Assembly (NCBI RefSeq): GCF_010499265.1 | Contig: NZ_JAAGSC010000031.1 | Coordinates: 124,001-188,000 of the forward strand | Source: Wenzhouxiangella limi | Lineage (GTDB): Bacteria > Pseudomonadota > Gammaproteobacteria > Xanthomonadales > Wenzhouxiangellaceae | Direction of reading: 5' to 3' | Length of the DNA: 64,000 nucleotides | The notes under the pieces: model-generated | What the model was told of the DNA's origin: nothing | Databases searched by the model: none | Seen by the model: the letters and a program-made list of their open reading frames with translations, nothing else | Made by a program: the position numbers and the translations under genes | Part shown: positions 28,539-37,530 of the stretch, one piece after another | Layout: each line of letters begins with the position of its first letter | How positions within the stretch are numbered: position 1 is the stretch's first letter

Positions 28539-29472
28539 GATCGCGACGCTTCAGGCTGCCGGCACCGGCAAACAGCAGCACCAGGGTCAGGGCGATTGAG
28601 ATCATCATCGCGCTTTCGATCCAGTAGATCGCCCACAAGCCCGGCAACGCCAGCAGGGGCTGACCCCACAGCAGCGGGGCCAGTCCGATGAGGATGAAGC
28701 TGAGCAGGCCGACCAGCAGGCCGGTATTGACTAGCGGACTGTATTGCCGGCTCGCGCCGAGGCGTCCGGTCAGCACCAGCAGTACCCCGCACGCGGCCAG
28801 TACGGCGCCGGCCTGGAAGGCGCCGCCGGTTTCCTGACCGCCGGCTTTGAGCAGGTGCACCGAGACCAGCACCGTCAGCGGTACGACGATCGCCAGCAGC
28901 GCCCCGACCAGCGGCGTATCCGGATCCTGGGTGGTGAGCGATTGATCCAGGTCGACCTGACGCGTGACTGCCTGTGCCGACAGCAGTGCCGCCAGCAGCA
29001 CGGTGATCTCCAGCAGGGTGTCGAAGCCGCGAAACAGCAGCAGTACCCCCGTGATCGGGTTGCCCAGGCCGGTCGATCCGAGGTTTTCCAGCACGGCAGT
29101 GCCGGCAAGAGCGGGCATGGGCTCGGCCTGAATGGCGGCCAGACCGATCACCCCGACCAGGGCGCCGGCGGCCAGCGCGATCGGCACGGCAAGACGGGAT
29201 GGGGGGGGGCGCAAACTGCTTTCCTGATCGGGCTGAATCTCGATCAGTCGTCGATAGGCGATCATCATCAATGCGCCGGTCACGCCGGCCCCGATGGCGG
29301 CTTCGGCCATGGCCAGGTCGGGCGCGTCCAGCCGGGCCCAGGCCAGCGACATCGCCAGTCCCAGGACCACGAAATGGAGGATGCCGCGAAACAGTGAGGC
29401 CGCGTTGATTGACTGGATGGCCAATCCGATCAGGCTGACGATGATCAGCAGATCCAGGGCCAGGCCGATCAT
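28531..29472 (-). CDS. mnhB: Fused MbhD-MbhE-MnhB antiporter subunit
   Basis: 313 residues combining three small modules. Residues about 1-75 are a DUF4040/MbhD-type unit (LDAPDLAMAEAAIGAGVTGAL). Residues about 85-160 are an MbhE-type unit (GNPITGVLLLFRGFDTLLE). The rest is MnhB (VSVHLLKAGGQETGGAFQAG). In ordinary Mrp operons the first two units form the C-terminal end of the large MrpA; here they are cut off from any NuoL-like half and joined to MnhB. ATG at 29472, overlapping mnhG by 4 bp. Confidence 0.85.
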   Translation of the reverse strand: MIGLALDLLIIVSLIGLAIQSINAASLFRGILHFVVLGLAMSLAWARLDAPDLAMAEAAIGAGVTGALMMIAYRRLIEIQPDQESSLRPPPSRLAVPIALAAGALVGVIGLAAIQAEPMPALAGTAVLENLGSTGLGNPITGVLLLFRGFDTLLEITVLLAALLSAQAVTRQVDLDQSLTTQDPDTPLVGALLAIVVPLTVLVSVHLLKAGGQETGGAFQAGAVLAACGVLLVLTGRLGASRQYSPLVNTGLLVGLLSFILIGLAPLLWGQPLLALPGLWAIYWIESAMMISIALTLVLLFAGAGSLKRRDHG

Positions 29473-29783
29473 CTGCGGCTGGGCCCCGAGCGCGCAGGCA
29501 CTCTGCCGGCACTGTGGGCATGACGGGCGATGAGGTGCGCCGAAACTGTGGCCGCCAGCAGCCCGACCAGCCACACCAGGGCGAGTATGGCGGCGACCTG
29601 CCAGTCGGCGCTCAGGATGGCCAGGCCGACGCAGATCAGACACAGTCCGGTGTTGTCTGCCTTGGCCAGGGCATGCAGGCGGCAGTAGACATCCGGAAAT
29701 CTCAGCAGGCCGATCGTGCCGGCCAGGTAGAAGGCGCAGCCGGCAAGCAGCAGGATCAGCGCGATGCTGTCGGCGATCGTCAC
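29469..29783 (-). CDS. mnhG: Mrp/Mnh antiporter subunit G
   Basis: 104 residues, three membrane helices, with the family segment GTIGLLRFPDVYCRLHALAKADN. The GTG start at 29783 overlaps the mnhF stop (GTGA); the open frame upstream is not similar to the family. Confidence 0.93.
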   Translation of the reverse strand: MTIADSIALILLLAGCAFYLAGTIGLLRFPDVYCRLHALAKADNTGLCLICVGLAILSADWQVAAILALVWLVGLLAATVSAHLIARHAHSAGRVPARSGPSRR

Positions 29784-30058
29784 TGCTCGTCCGCCGCTTC
29801 TTCGCGTCCGGCCGGGAGCCCCACAAAGGCCAGCGACAGGATACTGGCCAGCATCACGATCAGTAAGGCCACGTTGCGCAGGGATGGCAATTGCATCCAT
29901 TCGGCGAGCACCAGCAAGGCGGCTACCGTGGTGGTGCTGAACAGCAGCGCGGCCAGCATGCGGTCGGCCAGGGTTGGGCCGCGGTAGACCCGCAACATTC
30001 CGGCGATCAGATTGATGATCAGAAAAAGGACGATGGCGGGCAGCGCGATGTCGATCAC
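29780..30058 (-). CDS. mnhF: Mrp/Mnh antiporter subunit F
   Basis: 92 residues, three membrane helices, with the family motif RVYRGPTLADRMLA. It overlaps mnhE upstream and mnhG downstream by 4 bp each. Confidence 0.94.
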   Translation of the reverse strand: MIDIALPAIVLFLIINLIAGMLRVYRGPTLADRMLAALLFSTTTVAALLVLAEWMQLPSLRNVALLIVMLASILSLAFVGLPAGREEAADEQ

Positions 30059-30567
30059 GAGTTGCTCCTTGCGTGCTCGAATACCCGGCTCAGTTCGTGT
30101 TCGAGTCGATCGACCGACGCCATGGTCTCCGGGACGAGAGAATGCACGATCAGTTCCGTCCCGGACTGGTCCAACCTGACGCTGAGCGTGCCCGGCAGCA
30201 GGCTGATGAAGCTGATCAGCAAGGTGGTCGGTTTGCCCGGGGGCAGGGCAATGGCGTGCTGGTGAAAATCCGGTTCGATGGGCAGGGTGGGCTTGAGCGC
30301 ACGCAGGGCAACGTCAAAGCCGCCCTTGAAGGATTCCCACAGGAAGAATCCGGCGAAGGCCAGCCAGCGCAGCGGACGCCAGGGGTAAGGTTCTTCCGGC
30401 GCCAGCCAGGCGCCCAGTGCTGCTCCGGCGAGCGCCGCCATGGTCCCCACCAGGAGACCGCTGAACCCGTTCAGGGCTATCCAGATCAGCAGCAGTACGG
30501 CAAAGACCTGGGCAAACCAGGCCGCGGGCAGAAGATGATTGCAGCGGTCCGAGGCCGAGTTCGGCAC
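30055..30567 (-). CDS. mnhE: Mrp/Mnh antiporter subunit E
   Basis: 170 residues: two N-terminal membrane helices (AWFAQVFAVLLLIWIAL and a Gly/Ala-rich helix) and a cytoplasmic domain with the family segment LLISFISLLPGTLSVRL. No ATG is available; I used the GTG at 30567, which has GGAGGGG about 10 nt upstream and gives the usual length. First gene of the eight-gene antiporter operon. Confidence 0.85.
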   Translation of the reverse strand: MPNSASDRCNHLLPAAWFAQVFAVLLLIWIALNGFSGLLVGTMAALAGAALGAWLAPEEPYPWRPLRWLAFAGFFLWESFKGGFDVALRALKPTLPIEPDFHQHAIALPPGKPTTLLISFISLLPGTLSVRLDQSGTELIVHSLVPETMASVDRLEHELSRVFEHARSNS

Positions 30568-30597
30568 GGTCTCCCATCCCCTCCAGGAACGATGCCT

Positions 30598-30607
30598 TAT
30601 GATATCA
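30598..30607. promoter_or_regulatory. Back-to-back -10 elements between mnhE and the AEC carrier gene
   Basis: TATGATATCA contains TATGAT on the plus strand and TATCAT (30604-30599) on the minus strand. It could serve both divergent transcripts, with leaders of about 20-35 nt. The -35 elements are weak. Confidence 0.4.
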
Positions 30608-30630
30608 GCATCTGCTGATCCTGCCCGCTC

Positions 30631-31542
30631 GTGACCTCTTACCTGATCATATTGACGCTGATCGCGGCCGGATGGCTTTTTGCCCGCGCCCGCCTTCTGC
30701 CCGAGGCCACGCCGGACGTGCTCAACCGGGTGGTGATTACCCTTTGCCTGCCGGCGCTGATCGTCATCCACGTGCCCACGCTGGAGCCGGCCTGGTCGCT
30801 GCTGCCGCTGATTCTGATCCCGTGGCTGCTGCTGGCGACGACTGTACTGGTAATTCTGCCGCTGGCCCGCGTAATGGCGCTGTCGCGCGAAGCCACGGCG
30901 GCGCTGCTGGTGCTGATTCCGCTGGGCAATACGTCGTTTCTGGGTTTTCCGCTGATCGAGGCGCTTCTGGGCCAGGAGTTCATTCGCCTCGCGGTGGTCT
31001 ACGACCAGTTCGGCTCGTTTCTGATCGTGTGCACGCACGTGCTTTTCGTGGTCGGCTGGTACGGAGAGGGCGCGAACCCGGACTTTCGCTCGATGGGGCG
31101 GCGTATTGCGAGCTTTCCGCCTTTTCTTGCCCTGTTGTTTGCGCTCGTGCTCGGCAACCACTGGTTCCCGGCCTGGTTGATGCAGATCATCGAACGCTTC
31201 GCCGACATGCTGCTGCCGCTGGTCACCCTGGCGATCGGGATGAGTCTGCGTTTGCGCCTGGTGCGCAGGGACCGCTGGCCGCTGGTGATTGGCCTGCTCG
31301 GCAAGCTGGCGGTTCTGCCGGGGCTGGCGATGATCATGGCCCTGCTGTTCGGGGCCGAGCCCGACGTCGCCATGGTCGCCGTACTGGAGTCGGCCATGCC
31401 GCCCATGATCACGGCCGCCGCCCTTCTGACCTCGGCTGGACTGGCGCTGCGTCTGGCCCCCGCCATGGTGGCCTGGGGCGTTTTGTGTTCAGCCCTGACG
31501 GTGCCTTTCTGGTTCTGGCTGGCCGGCCAGGTGTTTAGCTGA
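30631..31542 (+). CDS. AEC-family (auxin efflux carrier-like) transporter
   Basis: 303 residues, ten membrane helices in two five-helix repeats. The family's crossover motifs are visible as LNRVVITLCLPALI and LGNTSFLGFPLIEALLG in the first half and LESAMPPMITAAALLTSAG in the second. The bacterial members export organic acids or amino-acid-like anions; the substrate here is unknown. The GTG start at 30631 has no clear ribosome site. Its 3' end overlaps the convergent GGDEF gene by 8 bp. Confidence 0.88.
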   Translation: MTSYLIILTLIAAGWLFARARLLPEATPDVLNRVVITLCLPALIVIHVPTLEPAWSLLPLILIPWLLLATTVLVILPLARVMALSREATAALLVLIPLGNTSFLGFPLIEALLGQEFIRLAVVYDQFGSFLIVCTHVLFVVGWYGEGANPDFRSMGRRIASFPPFLALLFALVLGNHWFPAWLMQIIERFADMLLPLVTLAIGMSLRLRLVRRDRWPLVIGLLGKLAVLPGLAMIMALLFGAEPDVAMVAVLESAMPPMITAAALLTSAGLALRLAPAMVAWGVLCSALTVPFWFWLAGQVFS

Positions 31543-32836
31543 CGGCATCGCCGGGTCCTGTAGCCGACCCGTTTGCTGCCGTCTGGACTCGATTGCGGCC
31601 TGACTTTTTGGCAGCATACAGCGCGATATCGACCCGGCGTACCAGTGCTTCGGGTGATTCGACCGGTTGCCACTGGCCGCAGCCCAGCGACAGCGTGATG
31701 GGTCCGACCTCAAAATCGCTGATCGCTTCCACCGCCGCCCGAATTCGCTCGGCCGTGGACAGGGCGTCGTTCTTCGAGGCGTTGTCCAGCACCACCAGAA
31801 ATTCCTCGCCGCCCCAGCGGATGGCGCGGTCGGTCTCCCGAATCTGGTTTTTCATGACGTTGGCAACCTGCTGAAGGACCCGGTCACCGCTGGCGTGACC
31901 ATGCTGATCGTTGACCTGCTTGAAGTGGTCGATATCGGCGATCAGCACGGCAAAGGGCCGATCGTCGGTGGTCGCGGCCTGGTGGGCTCGGGCGAGAATC
32001 CGCTCTCCTGTTCGCCGGTTGAACAGGCCGGTCAGCGGATCACGGCTGGCTTCTTCCGACAGCTGTTGTTCCTGCATGACCTTGTGGGTGACATCTTTGC
32101 TGATACTGACGAAATGTCGGACGGTGCCACCGGCATCATTGATCGGCGTGATGCTCTGGTCGGCGTAGTAGATGTCGCCGCCCTTGCGAAGGTTGGCGAA
32201 GGTGGCCCGGAAGGCCTGCCCGCGGGCGAGCGCGTCCTTGAGCAGGCTGTAAAAATCATCGGCTTGCTGGCCGGACTGCAGGAACTTCGGGGTTCTGCCG
32301 AGGATCTCGGTGCTCTCGTAGCCGGTCAGCTGTTCGAAAGCCTGGTTGGCGAACACGATTCGTGCGTGGGCATCGGTGATCAGGATCGGGTCCCGGGCAA
32401 CGTTGAGTGCCCGCGCCATCAGGTTGCGCTCGCTTTCGGCCTGCACGCGGGCAGTGATGTTTTGCTGCAGCGAGACGAAATGGCGGATCGCGCCCTGGCT
32501 GTCGCGGATCGGCGAGATATTCCACTCGACGTTGTAGGGGGTGCCGTCCTTGCGATAGTTGACGGTTGCGCCCTGGAAAAACCGGCCCTCGTGCAGGCAG
32601 TTGCGAAGCCGCTCGATGACGGCAGGATCGGTCTCGGGGCCCTGCAGGATGCGCGGCGACTGGCCGATCAGTTCGGCCGCCGGGTAGCCGGTCATGCGGC
32701 AGAATGCCGGGTTGCACTTTTCGATCAACGGTCCACCGTGGTCGAAGCGCGCGTCGGTAATGACGACCGAGTTGAAAGCCTGCTCGAGAATCGCGTCAAG
32801 CAGACGCTGGCCGTCGGGCAGCGTGATTTCGGTCAT
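31535..32836 (-). CDS. PAS-PAS-GGDEF diguanylate cyclase with LOV-like first PAS
   Basis: 433 residues, no membrane segment. PAS1 (about 12-130) is close to LOV domains (NPAFCRMTGY, ILQGPETDP, NYRKDG) but the photoactive cysteine position is Pro61. PAS2 covers about 135-255. The GGDEF domain (about 265-425) has the active-site GGEEF at 342-346, DIDHFKQVND for metal and substrate, and an inhibitory I-site RETD five residues before it, so cyclic-di-GMP synthesis with feedback control is expected. The start at 32836 lies 8 bp after the asnS stop, so the two are probably cotranscribed; the open frame upstream overlaps asnS. Confidence 0.92.
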   Translation of the reverse strand: MTEITLPDGQRLLDAILEQAFNSVVITDARFDHGGPLIEKCNPAFCRMTGYPAAELIGQSPRILQGPETDPAVIERLRNCLHEGRFFQGATVNYRKDGTPYNVEWNISPIRDSQGAIRHFVSLQQNITARVQAESERNLMARALNVARDPILITDAHARIVFANQAFEQLTGYESTEILGRTPKFLQSGQQADDFYSLLKDALARGQAFRATFANLRKGGDIYYADQSITPINDAGGTVRHFVSISKDVTHKVMQEQQLSEEASRDPLTGLFNRRTGERILARAHQAATTDDRPFAVLIADIDHFKQVNDQHGHASGDRVLQQVANVMKNQIRETDRAIRWGGEEFLVVLDNASKNDALSTAERIRAAVEAISDFEVGPITLSLGCGQWQPVESPEALVRRVDIALYAAKKSGRNRVQTAANGSATGPGDAVS

Positions 32837-32844
32837 GACGTCGC

Positions 32845-34245
<1,401 letters not shown>

Positions 34246-34328
34246 GGTGATGAATGCGTCCTGTCGTTGAATGAGGGATTGATAACCCTGATAATAATGG
34301 ATTGAGCAACCCGAACGGATGGCAGCTG

Positions 34329-34661
34329 ATGAACAATGACCAGATTTCCCTGACCGACGCGGCAGCTGAGCGGGTGCGCGACTTCATGGCCCGCGAAGGC
34401 GGTATCGGCCTGCGGGTCGACGTGCGCCGGACCGGCTGTTCCGGCTGGGCTTACGATGTCGGTATCGCGCGGGATGCCGAGGCGTCGGACCATGTTTTCG
34501 AAGCTCGTGGGCTGAAAGTGGTGGTGTCCGACAAGGCGTTGCCGATGGTGATGGGCACCGAAGTCGACTTCGTCCACGAAGGTCTGGTGCGGGAGTTCCG
34601 CTTCCGCAACCCCAACGTGACCGGCGAGTGCGGCTGCGGCGAAAGCTTTACCGTCGGCTGA
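34329..34661 (+). CDS. A-type iron-sulfur cluster carrier (IscA/ErpA family)
   Basis: 110 residues with the three cluster-binding cysteines of A-type carriers: one in RRTGCSGW and two in the C-terminal GECGCGESF. It passes Fe-S clusters to target enzymes. The ATG at 34329 gives [16 protein letters not shown], in register with known IscA. A TTG nine codons earlier (34302) is 6 nt after a GATAAT hexamer and more likely marks the transcript start. Whether it is IscA, SufA or ErpA cannot be fixed. Divergent from asnS. Confidence 0.9.
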   Translation: MNNDQISLTDAAAERVRDFMAREGGIGLRVDVRRTGCSGWAYDVGIARDAEASDHVFEARGLKVVVSDKALPMVMGTEVDFVHEGLVREFRFRNPNVTGECGCGESFTVG

Positions 34662-34705
34662 TGATCTTGGGTCGCGTCAAGCTGGCCTGACGGTCGATTT
34701 CCGGG

Positions 34706-34711
34706 TATACT
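34706..34711 (+). promoter_or_regulatory. -10 element of the rpsF operon
   Basis: TATACT about 45 nt before the leader hairpin. The best -35 (TGGCCT at 34683, 17-nt spacer) is weak. Confidence 0.45.
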
Positions 34712-34753
34712 TGCCGGCTGGCCAGCCCACTGCGGGCGGGCGCCTTGCTCCAC

Positions 34754-34815
34754 GGCGGACGTTTGTAACAACGCTGACCGGGGGCTTTGGAGGGGTGGCG
34801 ATGTTGTCGTCTGCC
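34754..34815 (+). promoter_or_regulatory. S6:S18-type ribosomal protein leader in the rpsF mRNA
   Basis: A long imperfect hairpin: GGCGGACG plus ACAAC (34754-34761, 34768-34772) pair with GTTGTCGTCTGCC (34803-34815), leaving a 6-nt bulge, and the apical part holds a CCG inside a smaller stem. This fits the known rpsF leader that binds the S6-S18 complex through a conserved CCG, for feedback on the operon. The stem is seen; the ligand is inferred. Confidence 0.6.
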
Positions 34816-34841
34816 CCGAGAAACCGTAAGGAGATGACAAC

Positions 34842-35309
34842 GTGAGACACTACGAGATCGTGCTGCTGGTCCACCCGGACCAGAGCGAGCAGGTGCCCGG
34901 CATGCTGGAGCGCTACCAGTCGCTGGTCGAGACCAACGGCGGCAAGGTGCACCGCAGCGAAGACTGGGGCCGTCTGCAGTTGGCCTACACCATCGCCAAG
35001 CTCCACAAGGCGCATTACCTGATGCTCAACATCGAGTGTGATGCCGCCACCCTTGAAGAACTGGAGGGCGTTTTCCGCTTCAACGACGCCATTCTGCGGC
35101 ATCTGATCGTGCGCAAGGAAGAGGCCGAATCCGAGCCCTCGATCATGCTCAAGCGCAAGGAAAACAAGGACGAGCGGGATAATCGTCGTCGCGCAGCGGT
35201 CGATGAAGAAAGCAGTGCTGATGACGACAGCGATGACGAAGACGACGATCGGGACGATGCCGAAGACGGCGACGCCACCGAGATTGACAACACCAAGCGG
35301 GAGAATTGA
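34842..35309 (+). CDS. rpsF: Ribosomal protein bS6
   Basis: Small-subunit protein that pairs with S18. The first 100 residues match S6 ([35 protein letters not shown]). At 155 residues it is longer than E. coli S6 because of a basic stretch followed by an Asp/Glu-rich tail (about 113-150), possibly the counterpart of the RimK-added glutamates. GTG start at 34842 with AAGGAG 8 nt before. Confidence 0.97.
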   Translation: MRHYEIVLLVHPDQSEQVPGMLERYQSLVETNGGKVHRSEDWGRLQLAYTIAKLHKAHYLMLNIECDAATLEELEGVFRFNDAILRHLIVRKEEAESEPSIMLKRKENKDERDNRRRAAVDEESSADDDSDDEDDDRDDAEDGDATEIDNTKREN

Positions 35310-35311
35310 GC

Positions 35312-35536
35312 ATGGCCCGATTCATGAGAAGGCGCAAATACTGCCGGTTTACCGCCGAAGGGATCGAGCAGGTCGACTACAAGGATGTGGATCTGCTCAA
35401 GGATTTCATCAGCGAAACCGGCAAGATCGTTCCCAGCCGGATTACCGGCACAAAGGCGAAATATCAGCGTCAGCTGGCGACCGCGGTCAAGCGTGCGCGC
35501 TACCTGGCGTTGCTGCCGTACTCCGACAATCACTGA
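35312..35536 (+). CDS. rpsR: Ribosomal protein bS18
   Basis: 74 residues, typical S18 with [30 protein letters not shown] and a basic C-terminal helix ([17 protein letters not shown]). It binds S6 on the 30S platform. The start ATG is 2 nt after the rpsF stop, so the genes are tightly coupled. Confidence 0.98.
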   Translation: MARFMRRRKYCRFTAEGIEQVDYKDVDLLKDFISETGKIVPSRITGTKAKYQRQLATAVKRARYLALLPYSDNH

Positions 35537-35549
35537 GGACGGAGCAGCC

Positions 35550-36005
35550 ATGAAACTGATTTTGCTTGAAAAAGTCTACAACCTCGGTGATCTCGGTGAT
35601 ACCGTCACGGTGCGTCCGGGCTACGGTCGCAACTTTCTCCTGCCGGGCGGAAAGGCGGTGCCGGCCACTCCGGAAAACGTTGAACACTTCGAGGCGCGTC
35701 GCGATGAACTCCTGCGTCACGCCAACGAAAAGCTCGCCGCGGCCGAAGCCCGGCGCGAGGCGATCGACGGTCTGGAAGCGGTGGAATTCTTCGCCGCGGT
35801 CAGCCCGGAAGGCCGTCTTTACGGTTCGATCAATCCGCACGAGATTGCCGCCAAGCTGACCGAAATGGGTTATGAGGTGGAGAAATCGGAAGTTGACATG
35901 CCCGATGGTCCGATTCGCTTGCCGGGTGAATACACGGTCAACCTGATTCTTCACGCCGACGTCCAGGCTGAAGTCAGCATCAACGTGGTCGGCGAGGCAA
36001 GCTGA
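35550..36005 (+). CDS. rplI: Ribosomal protein bL9
   Basis: 151 residues, normal length. The N-terminal domain shows MKLILLEKVYNLGDLGDTVTVRPGYGRNFLLPGGKA, split here as seen in all L9; a long connecting helix (about 40-75) joins the C-terminal domain (GRLYGSINPHEIA). GGAG lies 6 nt before the ATG. Third gene of the rpsF operon. Confidence 0.98.
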   Translation: MKLILLEKVYNLGDLGDTVTVRPGYGRNFLLPGGKAVPATPENVEHFEARRDELLRHANEKLAAAEARREAIDGLEAVEFFAAVSPEGRLYGSINPHEIAAKLTEMGYEVEKSEVDMPDGPIRLPGEYTVNLILHADVQAEVSINVVGEAS

Positions 36006-36035
36006 AGGCGATTCCGCTTCGGGCGGTCTCTCCCT

Positions 36036-36060
36036 CCCCGCAATCCATCGGGTTGCGGGG
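36036..36060 (+). terminator. Hairpin after rplI, weak terminator
   Basis: An 8-bp perfect stem CCCCGCAA/TTGCGGGG (36036-36043 with 36053-36060) without a clear T tract. A second 8-bp hairpin (36067-36074 with 36082-36089) follows and overlaps the dnaB promoter. Attenuation between rplI and dnaB is possible. Confidence 0.4.
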
Positions 36061-36074
36061 CCTTCCGGCCCGGC

Positions 36075-36103
36075 TGGTCATGCCGGGCCCGAATCCCTAT
36101 ACT
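36075..36103 (+). promoter_or_regulatory. Promoter of dnaB
   Basis: TGGTCA (36075-36080), a 17-nt spacer and TATACT (36098-36103), giving a leader of about 37 nt. The -35 sits in the loop of a strong hairpin. Confidence 0.6.
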
Positions 36104-36146
36104 GCTCTGGTCGTTTCCGTGATTCTTCCCCGAGCAATCCCCGGCC

Positions 36147-37523
36147 ATGGTCGCTGAAGCCCGACTGTCTTCGTTGAGCAACGTCAAGGCCCCGCCCAAT
36201 TCCGGCGAGGCGGAGCAGTCCTTGCTCGGGGCATTGATGCTCTCGGCCAATGCCTGGGACAAGATCGCCGACCAGGTCGACGAAAACGATTTCTACCGCG
36301 AGAACCACCGCCTGATCTTCCGCGCCATGGCCGAGCTGTTCCAGCAGGGCCAGCCGGTGGATGCCGTGACCGTCACCGAGTGGTTTCAGCGTCACGGCAA
36401 GCTGGATCGGGTCGACGCTGGTGCCTACATCACGATGCTGGCCAACGAGACGCCGGGGCCGGCCAACATCATTGGCTACGCGCGCATCGTGCGCGAAAAG
36501 TCCATCCTGCGCCAGCTCATCGATATCGGTTCCGGAATCGCCGAAGACGCTCTTCAGGGTGGCAGTCGCGACAGCAAGGAACTGCTGGAGGAGGCCGAGC
36601 AGCGCATTTACGCGATTGCCGATCGAGGCGCCCACCGCTCCTCGGGTTACGTGACGGTGCAGTCGGTCATGGCCCAGGCCATGGACCTGCTCAACGAGCT
36701 TCAGGAAAACGAGGGCGAGCTGACCGGGGTGCCGACCGGTTTTGCCGAACTGGATTCGCGCACGGCCGGTCTTCAGCCCACCGACCTGATCATCGTCGCC
36801 GCCCGCCCGTCGATGGGCAAGACCACCCTGGCAATGAATATCGCCGAGCGCGCCTCGATCCGCTACAAGGTGCCCGTGGCGATCTTCTCGATGGAAATGT
36901 CCGACACCCAGCTGGTGATGCGCCTGTTCTCCTCGCTGGGCCAGATCGGCCAGGACAAGCTGCGCACCGGCAAGCTCGACAACCACGACTGGGTCAACCT
37001 GCGCTCGGCGATGACCATGCTCAAGGGCGCGCAGATGTTCATCGATCAGACCCCGTCGCTCTCTCCGATCGATCTTCGCGCGCGAGCGCGCAGGATGAAG
37101 CGCGAGCACGATATCGGCCTGATCGTCATCGACTACCTGCAGCTGATGAAGGTTGCGGGGAGTTCGGAGAATAGAACAAATGAAATCAGTGAGATATCGC
37201 GTAGTCTTAAAGCGCTTGCTAAGGAGCTGAACGTACCGGTTGTGGCGCTTTCGCAGCTCAACCGAGCCTTGGAGCAACGGCCCGACAAGCGCCCCAAGAT
37301 GGCCGATCTGCGCGAGTCGGGCGCCATCGAGCAGGACGCCGATCTGATCCTGTTCATTTACCGCGACGAGGTCTACAACGAGGACTCGCCCGACAAGGGC
37401 AAGGCCGAGATCATCATCGGCAAGCACCGCAACGGCGCCACCGGCAGCTTTCCATTGAGTTTCCAGGGCGAGTTCCTGCGTTTTCGCGACTTCACCTACG
37501 ACCACTACGGCCAGGACGGCTGA
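36147..37523 (+). CDS. dnaB: Replicative DNA helicase DnaB
   Basis: Hexameric helicase that drives replication forks. 458 residues: N-terminal primase-interaction domain (about 15-120), linker, and RecA-like core with Walker A ARPSMGKTTLA near residue 220, Walker B LIVIDYLQLM near 330 and the Arg-finger region. Both common intein insertion sites (after SMGK, and in RESGAIEQD) are uninterrupted. Codons for residues about 339-363 (37161-37235) are unusually AT-rich (AGA, ATA, AAT, AGT, CTT) though the protein there is conserved. The ATG lacks a Shine-Dalgarno. Confidence 0.97.
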   Translation: MVAEARLSSLSNVKAPPNSGEAEQSLLGALMLSANAWDKIADQVDENDFYRENHRLIFRAMAELFQQGQPVDAVTVTEWFQRHGKLDRVDAGAYITMLANETPGPANIIGYARIVREKSILRQLIDIGSGIAEDALQGGSRDSKELLEEAEQRIYAIADRGAHRSSGYVTVQSVMAQAMDLLNELQENEGELTGVPTGFAELDSRTAGLQPTDLIIVAARPSMGKTTLAMNIAERASIRYKVPVAIFSMEMSDTQLVMRLFSSLGQIGQDKLRTGKLDNHDWVNLRSAMTMLKGAQMFIDQTPSLSPIDLRARARRMKREHDIGLIVIDYLQLMKVAGSSENRTNEISEISRSLKALAKELNVPVVALSQLNRALEQRPDKRPKMADLRESGAIEQDADLILFIYRDEVYNEDSPDKGKAEIIIGKHRNGATGSFPLSFQGEFLRFRDFTYDHYGQDG

Positions 37524-37530
37524 GGCTCGC

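Noticed and set aside
34302-34328. TTG start for the A-type Fe-S carrier
   Set aside because: The nine added residues are not in the family, and the TTG is better explained as the transcript start after GATAAT.
36147-37523. Intein in DnaB
   Set aside because: The protein has normal length and both usual insertion sites are continuous.
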